This document shows, piece by piece, positions 1 through 11,960 of a stretch of 43,334 nt of DNA (position 1 is its first letter; every line of letters starts with the position of its first letter). The notes below the pieces were generated by a model. The model did not search any database. It was not told where the DNA came from and saw only the letters and a list, made by a program, of their open reading frames with translations. The DNA comes from an uncultured beta proteobacterium. Its GTDB lineage: Bacteria > Pseudomonadota > Gammaproteobacteria > Burkholderiales > Burkholderiaceae_C. The position numbers and the translations under genes were made by a program. The stretch lies in assembly GCA_903924955.1 (NCBI GenBank), contig CAIYDK010000075.1, positions 1-43,334 on the forward strand, given 5' to 3'.

Positions 1-1
1 C

Positions 2-178
2 CTGGACTTGGGCGTGGAGAACCTGTTTGACAAGTTCTACTACCTGCCCACAGGCGGAGCTTACACCGGCCAGGGCACCACCATGAGCAACCCTGCGTTG
101 CCCAACTACCCGCAGTGGGGCACTGCAGTGCCGGGCATGGGGCGCTCGGTGTACGTGGGTTTGAACTTCAAGTTCTGA
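2..178 (+). CDS. TonB-dependent receptor, C-terminal fragment (5' truncated by window)
   Basis: Reads LDLGVENLFDKFYYLPTGGAYTGQGTTMSNPALPNYPQWGTAVPGMGRSVYVGLNFKF*; VENLFDK and terminal aromatic F are typical of TonB receptor last strands. Confidence 0.8.
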   Translation: MDLGVENLFDKFYYLPTGGAYTGQGTTMSNPALPNYPQWGTAVPGMGRSVYVGLNFKF

Positions 179-325
179 TTACATGCTGAAGTACGCCGCC
201 ATCGCCGTGAACCATCGCGCCATCAGTCTGCGCCGCCTCTGGGTCGCGACTTGGGTCGGTGGGGCAGAAATCCGTCGAATCGCTCTTGCGTTGGCCGTTG
301 TGTCCGTCTGAAGCAGAGCGTTCAC

Positions 326-727
326 ATGCAACCCAGTCAAACAAACAAGGAGATGGTCATGGAAATGATTCAGACGGTTTGCCCTAGCGGAGCACATCCA
401 CAATGGACAGGCTATGGCGCTGCCAAGCGCGACCACCACTATTTCAAGCTCATGCTGGACCAGGCGGCAGGCCTGTTTTTGGGTGGTGAGCCCGAAGCCG
501 CCCGTTTGATCTTGCGTGATGTGGTGATCGGGACGGTTGGATTCGAGGCGCTGGCGGTGTCAATCCACTCGTCAGTCAAGAGCCTGCGCGGCGGGTTGAC
601 CGCCAATGGGCGTTTGGGCATGGACAGTATGTCCGCCATTTTCAGGGTCGTGCGGGACTGGCTCCAGGCGACACTGGACGTGCATTCGGACGCGACAGAT
701 CAACACTTTCGCATCGCATTGGAGTAA
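326..727 (+). CDS. Hypothetical protein (~133 aa); internal start MQPSQTNKEMVMEMIQ preferred over the ORF start at 251
   Basis: Open frame with codon usage consistent with neighbours; no family recognised. Confidence 0.5.
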   Translation: MQPSQTNKEMVMEMIQTVCPSGAHPQWTGYGAAKRDHHYFKLMLDQAAGLFLGGEPEAARLILRDVVIGTVGFEALAVSIHSSVKSLRGGLTANGRLGMDSMSAIFRVVRDWLQATLDVHSDATDQHFRIALE

Positions 728-769
728 GCTGCTAACTGTTCAAAGTTGACAACCTCCCATGGAGTGCAT

Positions 770-1456
770 ATGAGTGACACAGACACCACCGGTTTTGGCA
801 AATTCGTACCAGGTTTTGACTTTTTGCAAGGTCTGGCCAAAGGTGCTACCAACAACATTCCGCAAATGCCCAATCTGGGCACTTGGGTCGCCCCCACGCT
901 GAATGTGGACGAGCTGGAAAAGCGCATTGAAGAACTCAAGGCGGTGCACTTCTGGCTGGAGCAGAACTCCCGCGCGCTGGGTGCCACCATACAGGCACTC
1001 GAAGTGCAAAAAATGACCCTGTCCACCCTCAAGGGTATGAACTTCAACATCGGCGACGTTGCCAATGCCTTGAAGCTGCGGGCAGCCGAATCGGTGCAGA
1101 GCGGGGTACAGCGGGTCACCGAGCGTGCGGCGTCCACTGCCAAGACCATTTCGGATGTGGCAACCGGCAACTCGGGTGCGGGTGTCAAGGTCAGCAAGGC
1201 GGCCGCTGGAATGGGTGCCATGGTGGATCCATTGCAACTATGGGGTTCCCTCACGCAGCAATTCCAGCAAATTGCGGCCGGCGCATTCAAGGAGGCCACG
1301 ACTAAAACGGCCATGGATGTCACCAAAAACATGGCGACCGGTATGGCCAAAGAGGCCATGAAGTCAGCTACCACGGCAGGTAAAAAGGCGGCCAGCGGTG
1401 CGGTCAAACGCGTCACCAAGCCGGCGGCCCGTAAAACGGCCCCACGCAGCCGCTAG
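770..1456 (+). CDS. phaM: PhaM-like polyhydroxyalkanoate granule regulatory protein
   Basis: MSDTDTTGFGKFVPGFDFLQGLAKG...LNVDELEKRIEELKAVHFWLEQN plus Lys/Ala/Arg-rich C-terminus, characteristic of the PhaM family. Confidence 0.75.
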   Translation: MSDTDTTGFGKFVPGFDFLQGLAKGATNNIPQMPNLGTWVAPTLNVDELEKRIEELKAVHFWLEQNSRALGATIQALEVQKMTLSTLKGMNFNIGDVANALKLRAAESVQSGVQRVTERAASTAKTISDVATGNSGAGVKVSKAAAGMGAMVDPLQLWGSLTQQFQQIAAGAFKEATTKTAMDVTKNMATGMAKEAMKSATTAGKKAASGAVKRVTKPAARKTAPRSR

Positions 1457-1490
1457 TGCGGTTGGGGAGTCGTCCGCGTCTGGGGCGGAT

Positions 1491-3950
<2,460 letters not shown>

Positions 3951-5213
3951 CTACATCCCAAAATGCACCCGCACGCGCTCTTCCATGAGTCCGCGGGCTT
4001 CTTCTTCGCTGGCTTGAGCCAGGCGGTCAAAGGTCTTTCGGGCAATGTTGCGAAAGGCGGCCATCACCTCTGGGTCGAAATGGCTGCCAGTGTCTTTTTC
4101 CAGAATGCCCATGGCGACGTCAAAGCCCATGGGTTCCTTGTAAGGGCGTTTGGAGCACAGGGCGTCAAACACATCGGCCACGGCAAAGATGCGCGCAGCC
4201 AGCGGGATGGTTTGCGCCGACAACTTGCGCGGATAGCCCGAACCATCCCATTTTTCGTGGTGTGCGGCCACTACGGCGTTGGCGCCGGCCAGCCAGTTAA
4301 TACCGTCGACAATGCTTTCACCCTGCGCCACATGGGTACGCATGGTCGTCATTTCGGTGTCATCCAGTCGCCCCGGTTTGAGCAGAATGGCGTCAGGTAT
4401 GCCGATCTTGCCCACGTCGTGCAAGAAGCTGCCCACAATAAGGGTCTGCATGGCTTCGCTCTTGAGGTTTAGCTGTTCACCAATGCGTGAGGCAATCCAG
4501 GCCACACGGTAGTTGTGCGCCCCCGTGTCGGAGTCGCGCTTGGCGATCGCCCGGCCCATGGCCTCCATCATCGCAATGTGCGACTCCAGCACCTCGCGCG
4601 CCTTGCGTGTGTTGTCTGCCGAGAGGTGCACCACAACCGGGTAAAGCGCTGCGCCGCACAACAGCGATGCCAAGCCCACCATCAAAGCCATGGTCAATGA
4701 ATTATTGAAAATCTGGTCCTGCTGCCACTTCGGGATTACGCGAACACCTTCAAAGTACCCGGTGATGGGCGCATGGGGGTTGGTGGCCGATGTGCGCAAA
4801 GGCACAAACACACGCAGCAGCCACATGTCCGGCGTTGGCTTGATGCTTTCGTACGACGCCGCCGTGTACCGGGGCGCTTCATGGGTAGGCAATTTGGCTT
4901 CTACTGCCTCCCCTTCTGCGGTCATGGATTCGGCCAGCTTGAGACCCTGCATGTCATAAATTTCCGCAATATCGAACAGCCCGCCGGCAATGGCGTAGGC
5001 AGCCGCCTTGGCGTGGTTCGCTGCATCGGGTCCGCTCAGTTCTATGGCATCAAAGCGGTGCAGCAACCGGCCAGATTCCTCGTTTGCCAGCGCCACCACG
5101 CTTTCTTCCGCGCTTTCGCGCGCCACCATCCAGGCGACGGGGCTGGCCAGCGAAGCCAGAAGCACGCTGACCATCGTGATACGAAGGGCGGTCCGTTTTT
5201 GAAAGGCGTCCAT
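3951..5213 (-). CDS. HD-GYP domain protein (putative c-di-GMP phosphodiesterase) with N-terminal sensor region and two predicted TM segments
   Basis: HDVGKIGIPD, HHEKWDGSGYP, RIFAVADVFDAL motifs. Confidence 0.9.
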   Translation of the reverse strand: MDAFQKRTALRITMVSVLLASLASPVAWMVARESAEESVVALANEESGRLLHRFDAIELSGPDAANHAKAAAYAIAGGLFDIAEIYDMQGLKLAESMTAEGEAVEAKLPTHEAPRYTAASYESIKPTPDMWLLRVFVPLRTSATNPHAPITGYFEGVRVIPKWQQDQIFNNSLTMALMVGLASLLCGAALYPVVVHLSADNTRKAREVLESHIAMMEAMGRAIAKRDSDTGAHNYRVAWIASRIGEQLNLKSEAMQTLIVGSFLHDVGKIGIPDAILLKPGRLDDTEMTTMRTHVAQGESIVDGINWLAGANAVVAAHHEKWDGSGYPRKLSAQTIPLAARIFAVADVFDALCSKRPYKEPMGFDVAMGILEKDTGSHFDPEVMAAFRNIARKTFDRLAQASEEEARGLMEERVRVHFGM

Positions 5214-5224
5214 GGGCTTACTCC

Positions 5225-6373
5225 TCAGGCTATGGTAGCGCGAGAGAGCAGCATGGCGTCTCCATAGCTGAAAAAACGGTATTCACGCTCAATGGCCGTG
5301 CGGTACAGCGCCATGATGGCGTCATACCCGGCAAACGCGCTGACCAGCATCATCAGGCTGGACTTGGGCAGGTGAAAGTTGGTGACCAGCAGGTCAATCA
5401 GTTTGAAATTAAACCCGGGTGTGATGAAGATGCGGGTGTCGTTGGAAAATGGGGTCAGAGCACACGGCTGCTTTGCATCCGGTGATCCGACCCCGTTTTC
5501 CAAGGCCCATGACTCCAGCGCGCGCACGGTGGTGGTGCCCACGGCCACGATTCGCCCGCCACGGGCCTTGCACTCGGCAATGGCTTGCTGGGTCGCAGCC
5601 GGCACCTCGTACCACTCGCTGTGCATTTGGTGTTCGGACAGGTTTTCAGTCTTGACGGGCTGGAAGGTACCTGCCCCCACGTGCAACGTCACATGCGCCC
5701 GCTGTACGCCCATGGCGTCAATCTGGTCCAGCAGGGGCTGGTCAAAGTGCAGCGCAGCGGTAGGCGCAGCGACCGCACCGGGGTTCCTGGCGAACACGGT
5801 CTGGTAGCGCAGGGCGTCTTCTGCCGAGTCGGTGTGGGTGATGTAGGGGGGCAGGGGTACATGGCCGTGACGCTCCATCAGCGCGTAGGGGTCGTCTCCG
5901 CGGTCGTTGGATAGCACAAATCGAAACAACGGACCATCGGCATCGGGCCATCGGCCCAGCAGGGTGGCGCTCAGACCGTCGGTATGGCCACTGGCGCACA
6001 CCAGTTTCAGCGTGGCGCCCACTTCTGGTTTCTTGCTGACCCGCATGTGGGCCGCCACCTGGTTGCCGCCCAAGACGCGCTCGACTAGAAGTTCCACCTT
6101 GCCGCCGGTGGCTTTTTCACCGAACAGGCGGGCGTTGACCACCTTGGTGTCGTTGAAGACCAACAGGTCGCCGGCCTTCAGACGCGTTGGCAGCTCGCGG
6201 AAGATGCGGTCCATCGGCGGTGTGCAGGTGCCGTCCAGCAGGCGAGAGCCACTGCGCTCGGCTGCGGGGTGCTGTGCAATCAGCGCTTCGGGCAGTGCGA
6301 AGTCAAAGTCGCTCAGGCAGTAGCGCGTGGTGACGGTGTTTGTCACCGCGGCAGGAACAGAAGATGAGGTCAT
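5225..6373 (-). CDS. queA: S-adenosylmethionine:tRNA ribosyltransferase-isomerase
   Basis: DFDFALPEALIAQHPAAERSGSRLL, FNDTKVVNARLFGEK, TLHVGAGTFQPVK, VTNFHLPKSSLMMLVSAFAGYD; start MTSSSVPAAV chosen. Confidence 0.96.
   Translation of the reverse strand: MTSSSVPAAVTNTVTTRYCLSDFDFALPEALIAQHPAAERSGSRLLDGTCTPPMDRIFRELPTRLKAGDLLVFNDTKVVNARLFGEKATGGKVELLVERVLGGNQVAAHMRVSKKPEVGATLKLVCASGHTDGLSATLLGRWPDADGPLFRFVLSNDRGDDPYALMERHGHVPLPPYITHTDSAEDALRYQTVFARNPGAVAAPTAALHFDQPLLDQIDAMGVQRAHVTLHVGAGTFQPVKTENLSEHQMHSEWYEVPAATQQAIAECKARGGRIVAVGTTTVRALESWALENGVGSPDAKQPCALTPFSNDTRIFITPGFNFKLIDLLVTNFHLPKSSLMMLVSAFAGYDAIMALYRTAIEREYRFFSYGDAMLLSRATIA
5444..5501. repeat. Palindromic TCTGACCCC-type repeat embedded in queA (family B, diverged copy)
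   Basis: Arms ggaaaatggggtc (5444-5456) and gaccccgttttcc (5489-5501) complementary except one position; contains tggggtcagagcac, reverse complement of gtgctctgacccca at 13659-13705 and 41082-41128. Confidence 0.75.
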
Positions 6374-6432
6374 GTGTGCTTGAGGGTTGAACAAACCCGT
6401 ACCAAGGTTGAAAGAACGGGCAGAATTGTCCC

Positions 6433-8589
6433 ATGCCGCACAGCACCACCCCAAGCACCACCAAAGCCAGCACTGCGACGCCGAAAAGCGCGACGCAGAA
6501 GGCGCTGGAAAAAATGGGTTTGAGGCGCGACATTGACCTGGCCTTGCATCTGCCCCTGCGCTACGAGGACGAAACCCGCATCACCAGGTTGCGCGATGTG
6601 CGTGAGGGTGACACCGCGCAGATCGAAGCCCGCGTGACGGACTGCGAGGTGAGCTTTCGGCCTCGGCGCCAGTTGGTGGTGACGGTGGACGATGGAACCG
6701 ATACCTGCACGCTGCGCTTTTTCAGCTTCTACCCGTCGCAGCAAAAGGCGCTGGCCGTGGGAAACCGTATCCGCGCGCGTGGCGAGGTAAAGGGTGGCTT
6801 TCTGGGCCGGACCATGCTGCACCCCAGCTTTCGCAGTGCGGGGGGCGACTTGCCAACGGCGCTGACGCCCGTGTATCCCACGGTTGCAGGACTGTCCCAG
6901 CCGGTGTTGCGCAAGGAGGTGCTGGCCGGGCTGGCGCGGGCCGAGTTGTCCGACACGTTTGCGCCGGGAGACTTAAGCCAAATCAACCACCAGGCCCTGT
7001 GGACATTGCGTCAGGCGCTATCATTTTTGCATCATCCGACGCCCGATGTGTCGCTGCATACGCTGCAAGACCACAGTCATCCGGCCTGGCAGCGGCTCAA
7101 GGCAGAGGAACTTCTGGCGCAGCAACTGTCGCAACTGCAATCACGCCGGGAGCGCGCCATGTTGCGTGCCCCGGTGCTGGCGATGGTGGAGCCGGAGGTG
7201 TTTTCCCCGGCAAACGAACCGGAGCAGCCCGTGCTGTTGCCGCTTTACAGCGAGTTGGTGGCCACGCTGCCATTCAAGCTCACGGCAGCGCAGCAGCGCG
7301 TATGCGCCGAGATTGCCCGTGATCTGGCGCGCCCGGTTCCCATGCATCGCCTGTTGCAGGGCGACGTGGGCTCCGGGAAAACCGTGGTGGCCGCGCTGGC
7401 AGCCGCAATCTGTATCGACGCTGGTTGGCAGTGCGCCCTGATGGCGCCCACTGAAATACTGGCCGAGCAGCACTTTCGCAAGATGCTGGGGTGGCTGGAG
7501 CCTTTGGGTATCACCACCGCGTGGCTTACGGGCAACCAGAAGGCCAAAGAGCGGCGCGCCATGCTGGAACTGATTGAGAGTGGCGAGGCGGCACTGGTGG
7601 TGGGCACGCATGCGGTGATCCAGGAAAAAGTGCAATTCAAGAATCTGGCGCTGGCGGTGATTGACGAGCAACACCGCTTTGGCGTGGCCCAGCGCCTGGC
7701 ACTGCGCAACAAATTGACCCACGATGGCATGGAGCCCCACATGCTGATGATGACCGCTACACCCATTCCGCGCACCCTGGCCATGAGCTATTACGCCGAC
7801 CTGGATGTGTCGACCATCAACGAGCTGCCACCGGGTCGCACGCCCATCATCACAAAGGTGGTGAACGAGTTCCGCCGTGGCGAGGTGGTGGAGCGCATTC
7901 ACGCCCAAATTGGGCAAGGCCGCCAGGTGTACTGGGTGTGCCCTTTGATTGAGGAAAGCGAGGCGCTGGACTTGAGCAATGCCACGCAAACGCATGCCGA
8001 ACTACAGGCCGCTTTGCAGGGTGTCGTCCTGGCCAATGGTGAGGCGGTGCAGGTGGGGCTCCTGCATTCGCGCATGGCCGCCGACGACAAGAAAGCGGTC
8101 ATGGCGGCCTTCAAGGAAGGTCACATGGCCGTGCTGGTCAGCACTACGGTGATTGAAGTGGGGGTGGATGTGCCCAATGCCTCGCTGATGGTGATTGAGC
8201 ACGCCGAGCGCTTTGGGCTGAGCCAGTTGCACCAGTTGCGCGGACGGGTGGGGCGGGGTGCGGCCGCCTCGGCCTGTGTGCTCCTGTATTCCACGGGCGA
8301 TGCACCACGCCTGAGCGAAGCGGCGCGTGCACGCCTGCGGGCCATGGCCGAGACTAACGACGGATTTGAGATTGCGCGCCGTGACCTCGATATCCGGGGC
8401 CCGGGCGAATTTTTAGGTGCGCGCCAGTCGGGTGATGCGATGCTGCGTTTTGCCGATATCGACCGTGACATTGAACTTCTGGACTGGGCGCGCAAGGAAG
8501 CGCCTATGCTGCTGGATCAGCACCCGGCGCTGGCGGCCAGGCATGTGGCACGGTGGTTGGGTGGAAAATCAGAGTTTTTAAAGGCTTGA
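6433..8589 (+). CDS. recG: ATP-dependent DNA helicase RecG
   Basis: LQGDVGSGKTVVAALAA, MAPTEILAEQH, DEQHRFGVAQR, MMTATPIPRTLAM, QLRGRVGRG. Confidence 0.97.
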   Translation: MPHSTTPSTTKASTATPKSATQKALEKMGLRRDIDLALHLPLRYEDETRITRLRDVREGDTAQIEARVTDCEVSFRPRRQLVVTVDDGTDTCTLRFFSFYPSQQKALAVGNRIRARGEVKGGFLGRTMLHPSFRSAGGDLPTALTPVYPTVAGLSQPVLRKEVLAGLARAELSDTFAPGDLSQINHQALWTLRQALSFLHHPTPDVSLHTLQDHSHPAWQRLKAEELLAQQLSQLQSRRERAMLRAPVLAMVEPEVFSPANEPEQPVLLPLYSELVATLPFKLTAAQQRVCAEIARDLARPVPMHRLLQGDVGSGKTVVAALAAAICIDAGWQCALMAPTEILAEQHFRKMLGWLEPLGITTAWLTGNQKAKERRAMLELIESGEAALVVGTHAVIQEKVQFKNLALAVIDEQHRFGVAQRLALRNKLTHDGMEPHMLMMTATPIPRTLAMSYYADLDVSTINELPPGRTPIITKVVNEFRRGEVVERIHAQIGQGRQVYWVCPLIEESEALDLSNATQTHAELQAALQGVVLANGEAVQVGLLHSRMAADDKKAVMAAFKEGHMAVLVSTTVIEVGVDVPNASLMVIEHAERFGLSQLHQLRGRVGRGAAASACVLLYSTGDAPRLSEAARARLRAMAETNDGFEIARRDLDIRGPGEFLGARQSGDAMLRFADIDRDIELLDWARKEAPMLLDQHPALAARHVARWLGGKSEFLKA

Positions 8590-8608
8590 ATACGATGGAC
8601 ATGACACT

Positions 8609-9616
8609 ATGACCGGATTTTTCCCGCTGCTGTGGTGGGCACTGGTCGGTGCGAGTGTGTTGGGTGCGGTGGTGTACCTGTTCATGGAATACCAAGCCTA
8701 CCTGCTACGCACCAGTGTGACCAGCGTGCCGGGTGGCTTGCGGTTCACCGCCCAGGGTTTCTCCGTTGAGTCGCGTCATTCGTCTAAAGAGATCAAGGTC
8801 ATTGCCAAGAACGGCGCTTATGCGCGTCAGGCTTTGCCCAATGGGGAGGAAGAGTTGCAAGCGGGCGCTGTGACGGTGACTCTGTCGGCTATAGGCCTGC
8901 AGATTGAGGTGTCGCGCATCTCGGTCAAGGAGGGTGATGCCGGAGATCCCGTGCCTACCGGGTTTAGCCGCATCGTGTTCTCGGCAATCGACGAGAAACT
9001 GCGAAAGACGCAGGGTAAGCCAGCCAGTGAGCGCTCCCAACTGAAGCTGGACCGGGTGCCGGATTCCATTGCGACCGACTTCCAGCAGTTTGCCAATGGT
9101 TTGCGGGCATGGATCGACAAGGTTGAGCAGCAGTTGGAGGCGCAACTCGCCGCTCAACGGCAGCGTGAGCAGGAGACTGCAGCCGCCGCGCTGGTTTCGC
9201 AGATTGATCCGAAGGAAGATACGTCCATCCCTTTGAACGAGGCCGAACGGGAAGAGCGGGCGGGTGGCCAGATTGACAAATGGCGGGCCGCGGCGGGATT
9301 CAAGGGCACGTCCACCGAGGTCAGTTTTGATGCGCGCGGCCAAATTGTCTGGCTGATCGATCTTCACCCGAGCGGTAAGGTCATTCTGCATGCCAACAAT
9401 CGCACATTTCACGGTAGCCTGAAGGGTGCAACCGTCTCAGGCATTGGCACCGAGATGGAGATCGCTGTTCGAGACGACTATTGGTCTGAAGAAGACCCCC
9501 GGCTGGTGACGTTTAGGGTGCTGGGTGGAACCGCGCCGGAGAATCGCAGGGCGTGGAAAGAGCGACTGGAGCTATTGATTCAAAGTCTGAACCCCGTGGT
9601 CCACCAGCCGCGTTAG
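8609..9616 (+). CDS. Hypothetical protein with one N-terminal TM helix
   Basis: 335-aa frame, hydrophobic N-terminus FFPLLWWALVGASVLGAVVYLF; no family recognised. Confidence 0.65.
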   Translation: MTGFFPLLWWALVGASVLGAVVYLFMEYQAYLLRTSVTSVPGGLRFTAQGFSVESRHSSKEIKVIAKNGAYARQALPNGEEELQAGAVTVTLSAIGLQIEVSRISVKEGDAGDPVPTGFSRIVFSAIDEKLRKTQGKPASERSQLKLDRVPDSIATDFQQFANGLRAWIDKVEQQLEAQLAAQRQREQETAAAALVSQIDPKEDTSIPLNEAEREERAGGQIDKWRAAAGFKGTSTEVSFDARGQIVWLIDLHPSGKVILHANNRTFHGSLKGATVSGIGTEMEIAVRDDYWSEEDPRLVTFRVLGGTAPENRRAWKERLELLIQSLNPVVHQPR

Positions 9617-9642
9617 ACCTATGGATTTCATTAAGGGTTGAC

Positions 9643-10602
9643 ATGACACTGACCGAATTGAAGTACATCGTGGCCGTTGCGCGGGAGCGGCATTTTGGCA
9701 AAGCGGCCGAGGCCTGCTATGTGTCGCAGCCGACCCTGTCGGTGGCGGTGAAGAAGCTCGAAGAAGAACTCGATGTCAAACTGTTTGAGCGCAGCGCAAG
9801 CGAGGTAACCGTGACGCCGCTGGGCGAAGAAATTGTGCGCCAGGCGCAAAGTGTGCTGGAGCAGGCCGCCAACATCAAGGACATTGCGAAACGCGGCAAG
9901 GACCCGTTGGCGGGGTCACTCAAACTGGGTGTGATCTACACCATTGCCCCGTATCTGTTGCCCGATCTGGTGCGCCAGGTCATCAAGCGCACGCCCCAGA
10001 TGCCGCTGATGTTGCAGGAAAACTTCACCGTCAAGCTGCTGGAAATGCTGCGCACGGGTGAGATCGATTGCGCCATTCTTGCCGAGCCGTTTCCCGATAC
10101 CGGATTGGCCTCTGCCCCCTTGTATGACGAGCCTTTTCTGGCCGCCGTTCCCATGGCGCATGCGCTCGCGTCGCAAGACAGTGTGACGACCGAGCAGCTC
10201 AAAAAGGAAACCATGTTGCTGCTGGGCAATGGCCATTGTTTCCGGGACCATGTGCTCGAAGTCTGTCCCGAGTTCGCCCGTTTTTCCAGCGACACCGAGG
10301 GCATTCGCAAGAGTTTTGAAGGCTCGTCCCTGGAGACCATCAAGCACATGGTGGCCGCCGGCATGGGTATCACCCTGGTGCCGCGCCTGAGCGTGCCTGC
10401 CGGAGCGCTGGTGGCCAAGACGCGCCGCCATGCCGATTCGTTGGTGAAGTACCTGCCGGTGCAGGATGGCCCCGGTTCAGAGCCGCCCTCGCGGCGGGTG
10501 GTTCTGGTCTGGCGGCGCAGTTTTACCCGCTACGAGGCGATAGCGGCGTTGCGCAACGCCATCTACGCCTGCGAGCTGCCTGGCGTGGTCCGTTTGTCTT
10601 AG
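9643..10602 (+). CDS. oxyR: LysR-type regulator, OxyR-like
   Basis: MTLTELKYIVAVARERHFGKAAEACYVSQPTLSVAVKKLEEEL; GNGHCFRDHVLEVCPE carries the two OxyR cysteines; position after recG. Confidence 0.88.
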   Translation: MTLTELKYIVAVARERHFGKAAEACYVSQPTLSVAVKKLEEELDVKLFERSASEVTVTPLGEEIVRQAQSVLEQAANIKDIAKRGKDPLAGSLKLGVIYTIAPYLLPDLVRQVIKRTPQMPLMLQENFTVKLLEMLRTGEIDCAILAEPFPDTGLASAPLYDEPFLAAVPMAHALASQDSVTTEQLKKETMLLLGNGHCFRDHVLEVCPEFARFSSDTEGIRKSFEGSSLETIKHMVAAGMGITLVPRLSVPAGALVAKTRRHADSLVKYLPVQDGPGSEPPSRRVVLVWRRSFTRYEAIAALRNAIYACELPGVVRLS

Positions 10603-10617
10603 GCAGTGCAAATTTAG

Positions 10618-11469
10618 ATGCGACGAAAAATTGATTTGTATTTGCAACTGATCCGCTGGGATCGGCCCGCTGGCTGGTTGCTGCTCCTGTGGCCTACGCT
10701 GAGTGCGTTATGGCTGGCGGCTGGGGGGTTTCCAGGCTGGCATTTGGTATTGGTTTTTACGCTGGGAACCATTCTGATGCGCAGCGCGGGGTGCTGCATC
10801 AATGACGTGGCGGATCGTGAGTTTGATCGGCATGTCAAGCGCACCGCGCAGCGGCCGGTGACCCGTGGCGCAGTGTCTTCGCGGGAGGCACTGGCCGTGG
10901 GGGCGGTTCTGGCCCTGGCCGCATTCCTGCTGGTTTTGACCACCAATACAGTGACTGTGGGCTGGTCGTTTGCTGCGTTGGCGGTGACCTTGGCCTATCC
11001 CTATGCCAAGCGTTTTGTTTCGATGCCGCAAGCAGTTTTGGGAGTTGCATTCAGCTTCGGAATTCCCATGGCGTACGCGGCCGTCCATGCAGAAATTCCT
11101 GCGGTGGCCTGGGTTCTGCTGGCAGGCAATTTATTTTGGGTTCTGGCCTATGACACCGAATACGCCATGGTTGACCGCGACGACGATTTGCGCATCGGCA
11201 TGAAGACATCGGCCATTACCCTGGGGCGCTGGGATGTGCCTGCCGTCATGGCGTTTTATCTGGTGTATTTACTGATATGGAGTGGTGTGGTTGCCCCAGT
11301 GCTGTCGTCTGGATGGTGGTGGGCGGGTGTGTCGGTTGCGAGTGCCCAGATAGTGTGGCACTTTCAGCTGATTCGGCACCGTTCGCGTGATGGGTGCTTC
11401 AAGGCGTTTCGCCTGAACCACTGGGTCGGTTTTGCGGTTTTCGCCGGACTCTTTGCGAGTCGGTTGTAA
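10618..11469 (+). CDS. ubiA: 4-hydroxybenzoate octaprenyltransferase
   Basis: [73 protein letters not shown]. Confidence 0.96.
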   Translation: MRRKIDLYLQLIRWDRPAGWLLLLWPTLSALWLAAGGFPGWHLVLVFTLGTILMRSAGCCINDVADREFDRHVKRTAQRPVTRGAVSSREALAVGAVLALAAFLLVLTTNTVTVGWSFAALAVTLAYPYAKRFVSMPQAVLGVAFSFGIPMAYAAVHAEIPAVAWVLLAGNLFWVLAYDTEYAMVDRDDDLRIGMKTSAITLGRWDVPAVMAFYLVYLLIWSGVVAPVLSSGWWWAGVSVASAQIVWHFQLIRHRSRDGCFKAFRLNHWVGFAVFAGLFASRL

Positions 11470-11483
11470 GCGTTGACGCAATA

Positions 11484-11514
11484 AAAAAGCCCGACCAGCA
11501 AGACTGGCGGGCTT
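11484..11514 (-). terminator. Rho-independent terminator downstream of the psiF-like gene
   Basis: On - strand aagcccgccagtcttgctggtcgggctttttt: GC stem followed by a T-run. Confidence 0.8.
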
Positions 11515-11545
11515 ATGCCATGCTCGCAGCAGGCGAGCCTGGGGG

Positions 11546-11830
11546 TTATTTTTTCAGGCAATCGCTCATGAACTTTTTGCGCTCGTCGCCCTTCATGCCC
11601 TTGGCGTCCACATTGCAGGTTTTCATCTTGCTTTGCTGCGTAGCGGGGGCGGCTGGTTTTGCGCTCAGGCACTCCTTCATGAAAGCTTTGCGTTCATCCC
11701 CCTTTTTGTCAGCGGCATCTTTGTTGCAGGCGCCCATCTTCGATTGCTGCGCTGTTGGCGCGTCGGCAGCGTGGGCTGCACCGAATGACAGGGAGAGGCC
11801 CAGGGCCAGCAGCGAAAACAGTTTTTTCAT
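11546..11830 (-). CDS. PsiF-repeat secreted small protein (signal peptide plus two PsiF repeats)
   Basis: MKKLFSLLALGLSLSFGAAHA then QQSKMGACNKDAADKKGDERKAFMKECL and QQSKMKTCNVDAKGMKGDERKKFMSDCL. Confidence 0.85.
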   Translation of the reverse strand: MKKLFSLLALGLSLSFGAAHAADAPTAQQSKMGACNKDAADKKGDERKAFMKECLSAKPAAPATQQSKMKTCNVDAKGMKGDERKKFMSDCLKK

Positions 11831-11960
11831 AGGTTGTCCTAAAGAGTGGGTAAGTGACAGCGACTGCCGTCGGTGCAAAAAATTCCCCGACGGGACTCAA
11901 GCATACAACGCAGAAGTGGCCAACCGGATGACCGATGGCGCTGGCCCGTAAAATCCAGAA

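Noticed and set aside
7015-7045. gcgctatcatttttgcatcatccgacg in recG resembling the family A left end
   Set aside because: Match stops after GCTATCA-TTT; no GGGGCTA/GGCCAA right end and the RecG protein shows no apparent extra segment
7141-7995. 284-aa - strand ORF opposite recG
   Set aside because: Shadow ORF of a conserved helicase
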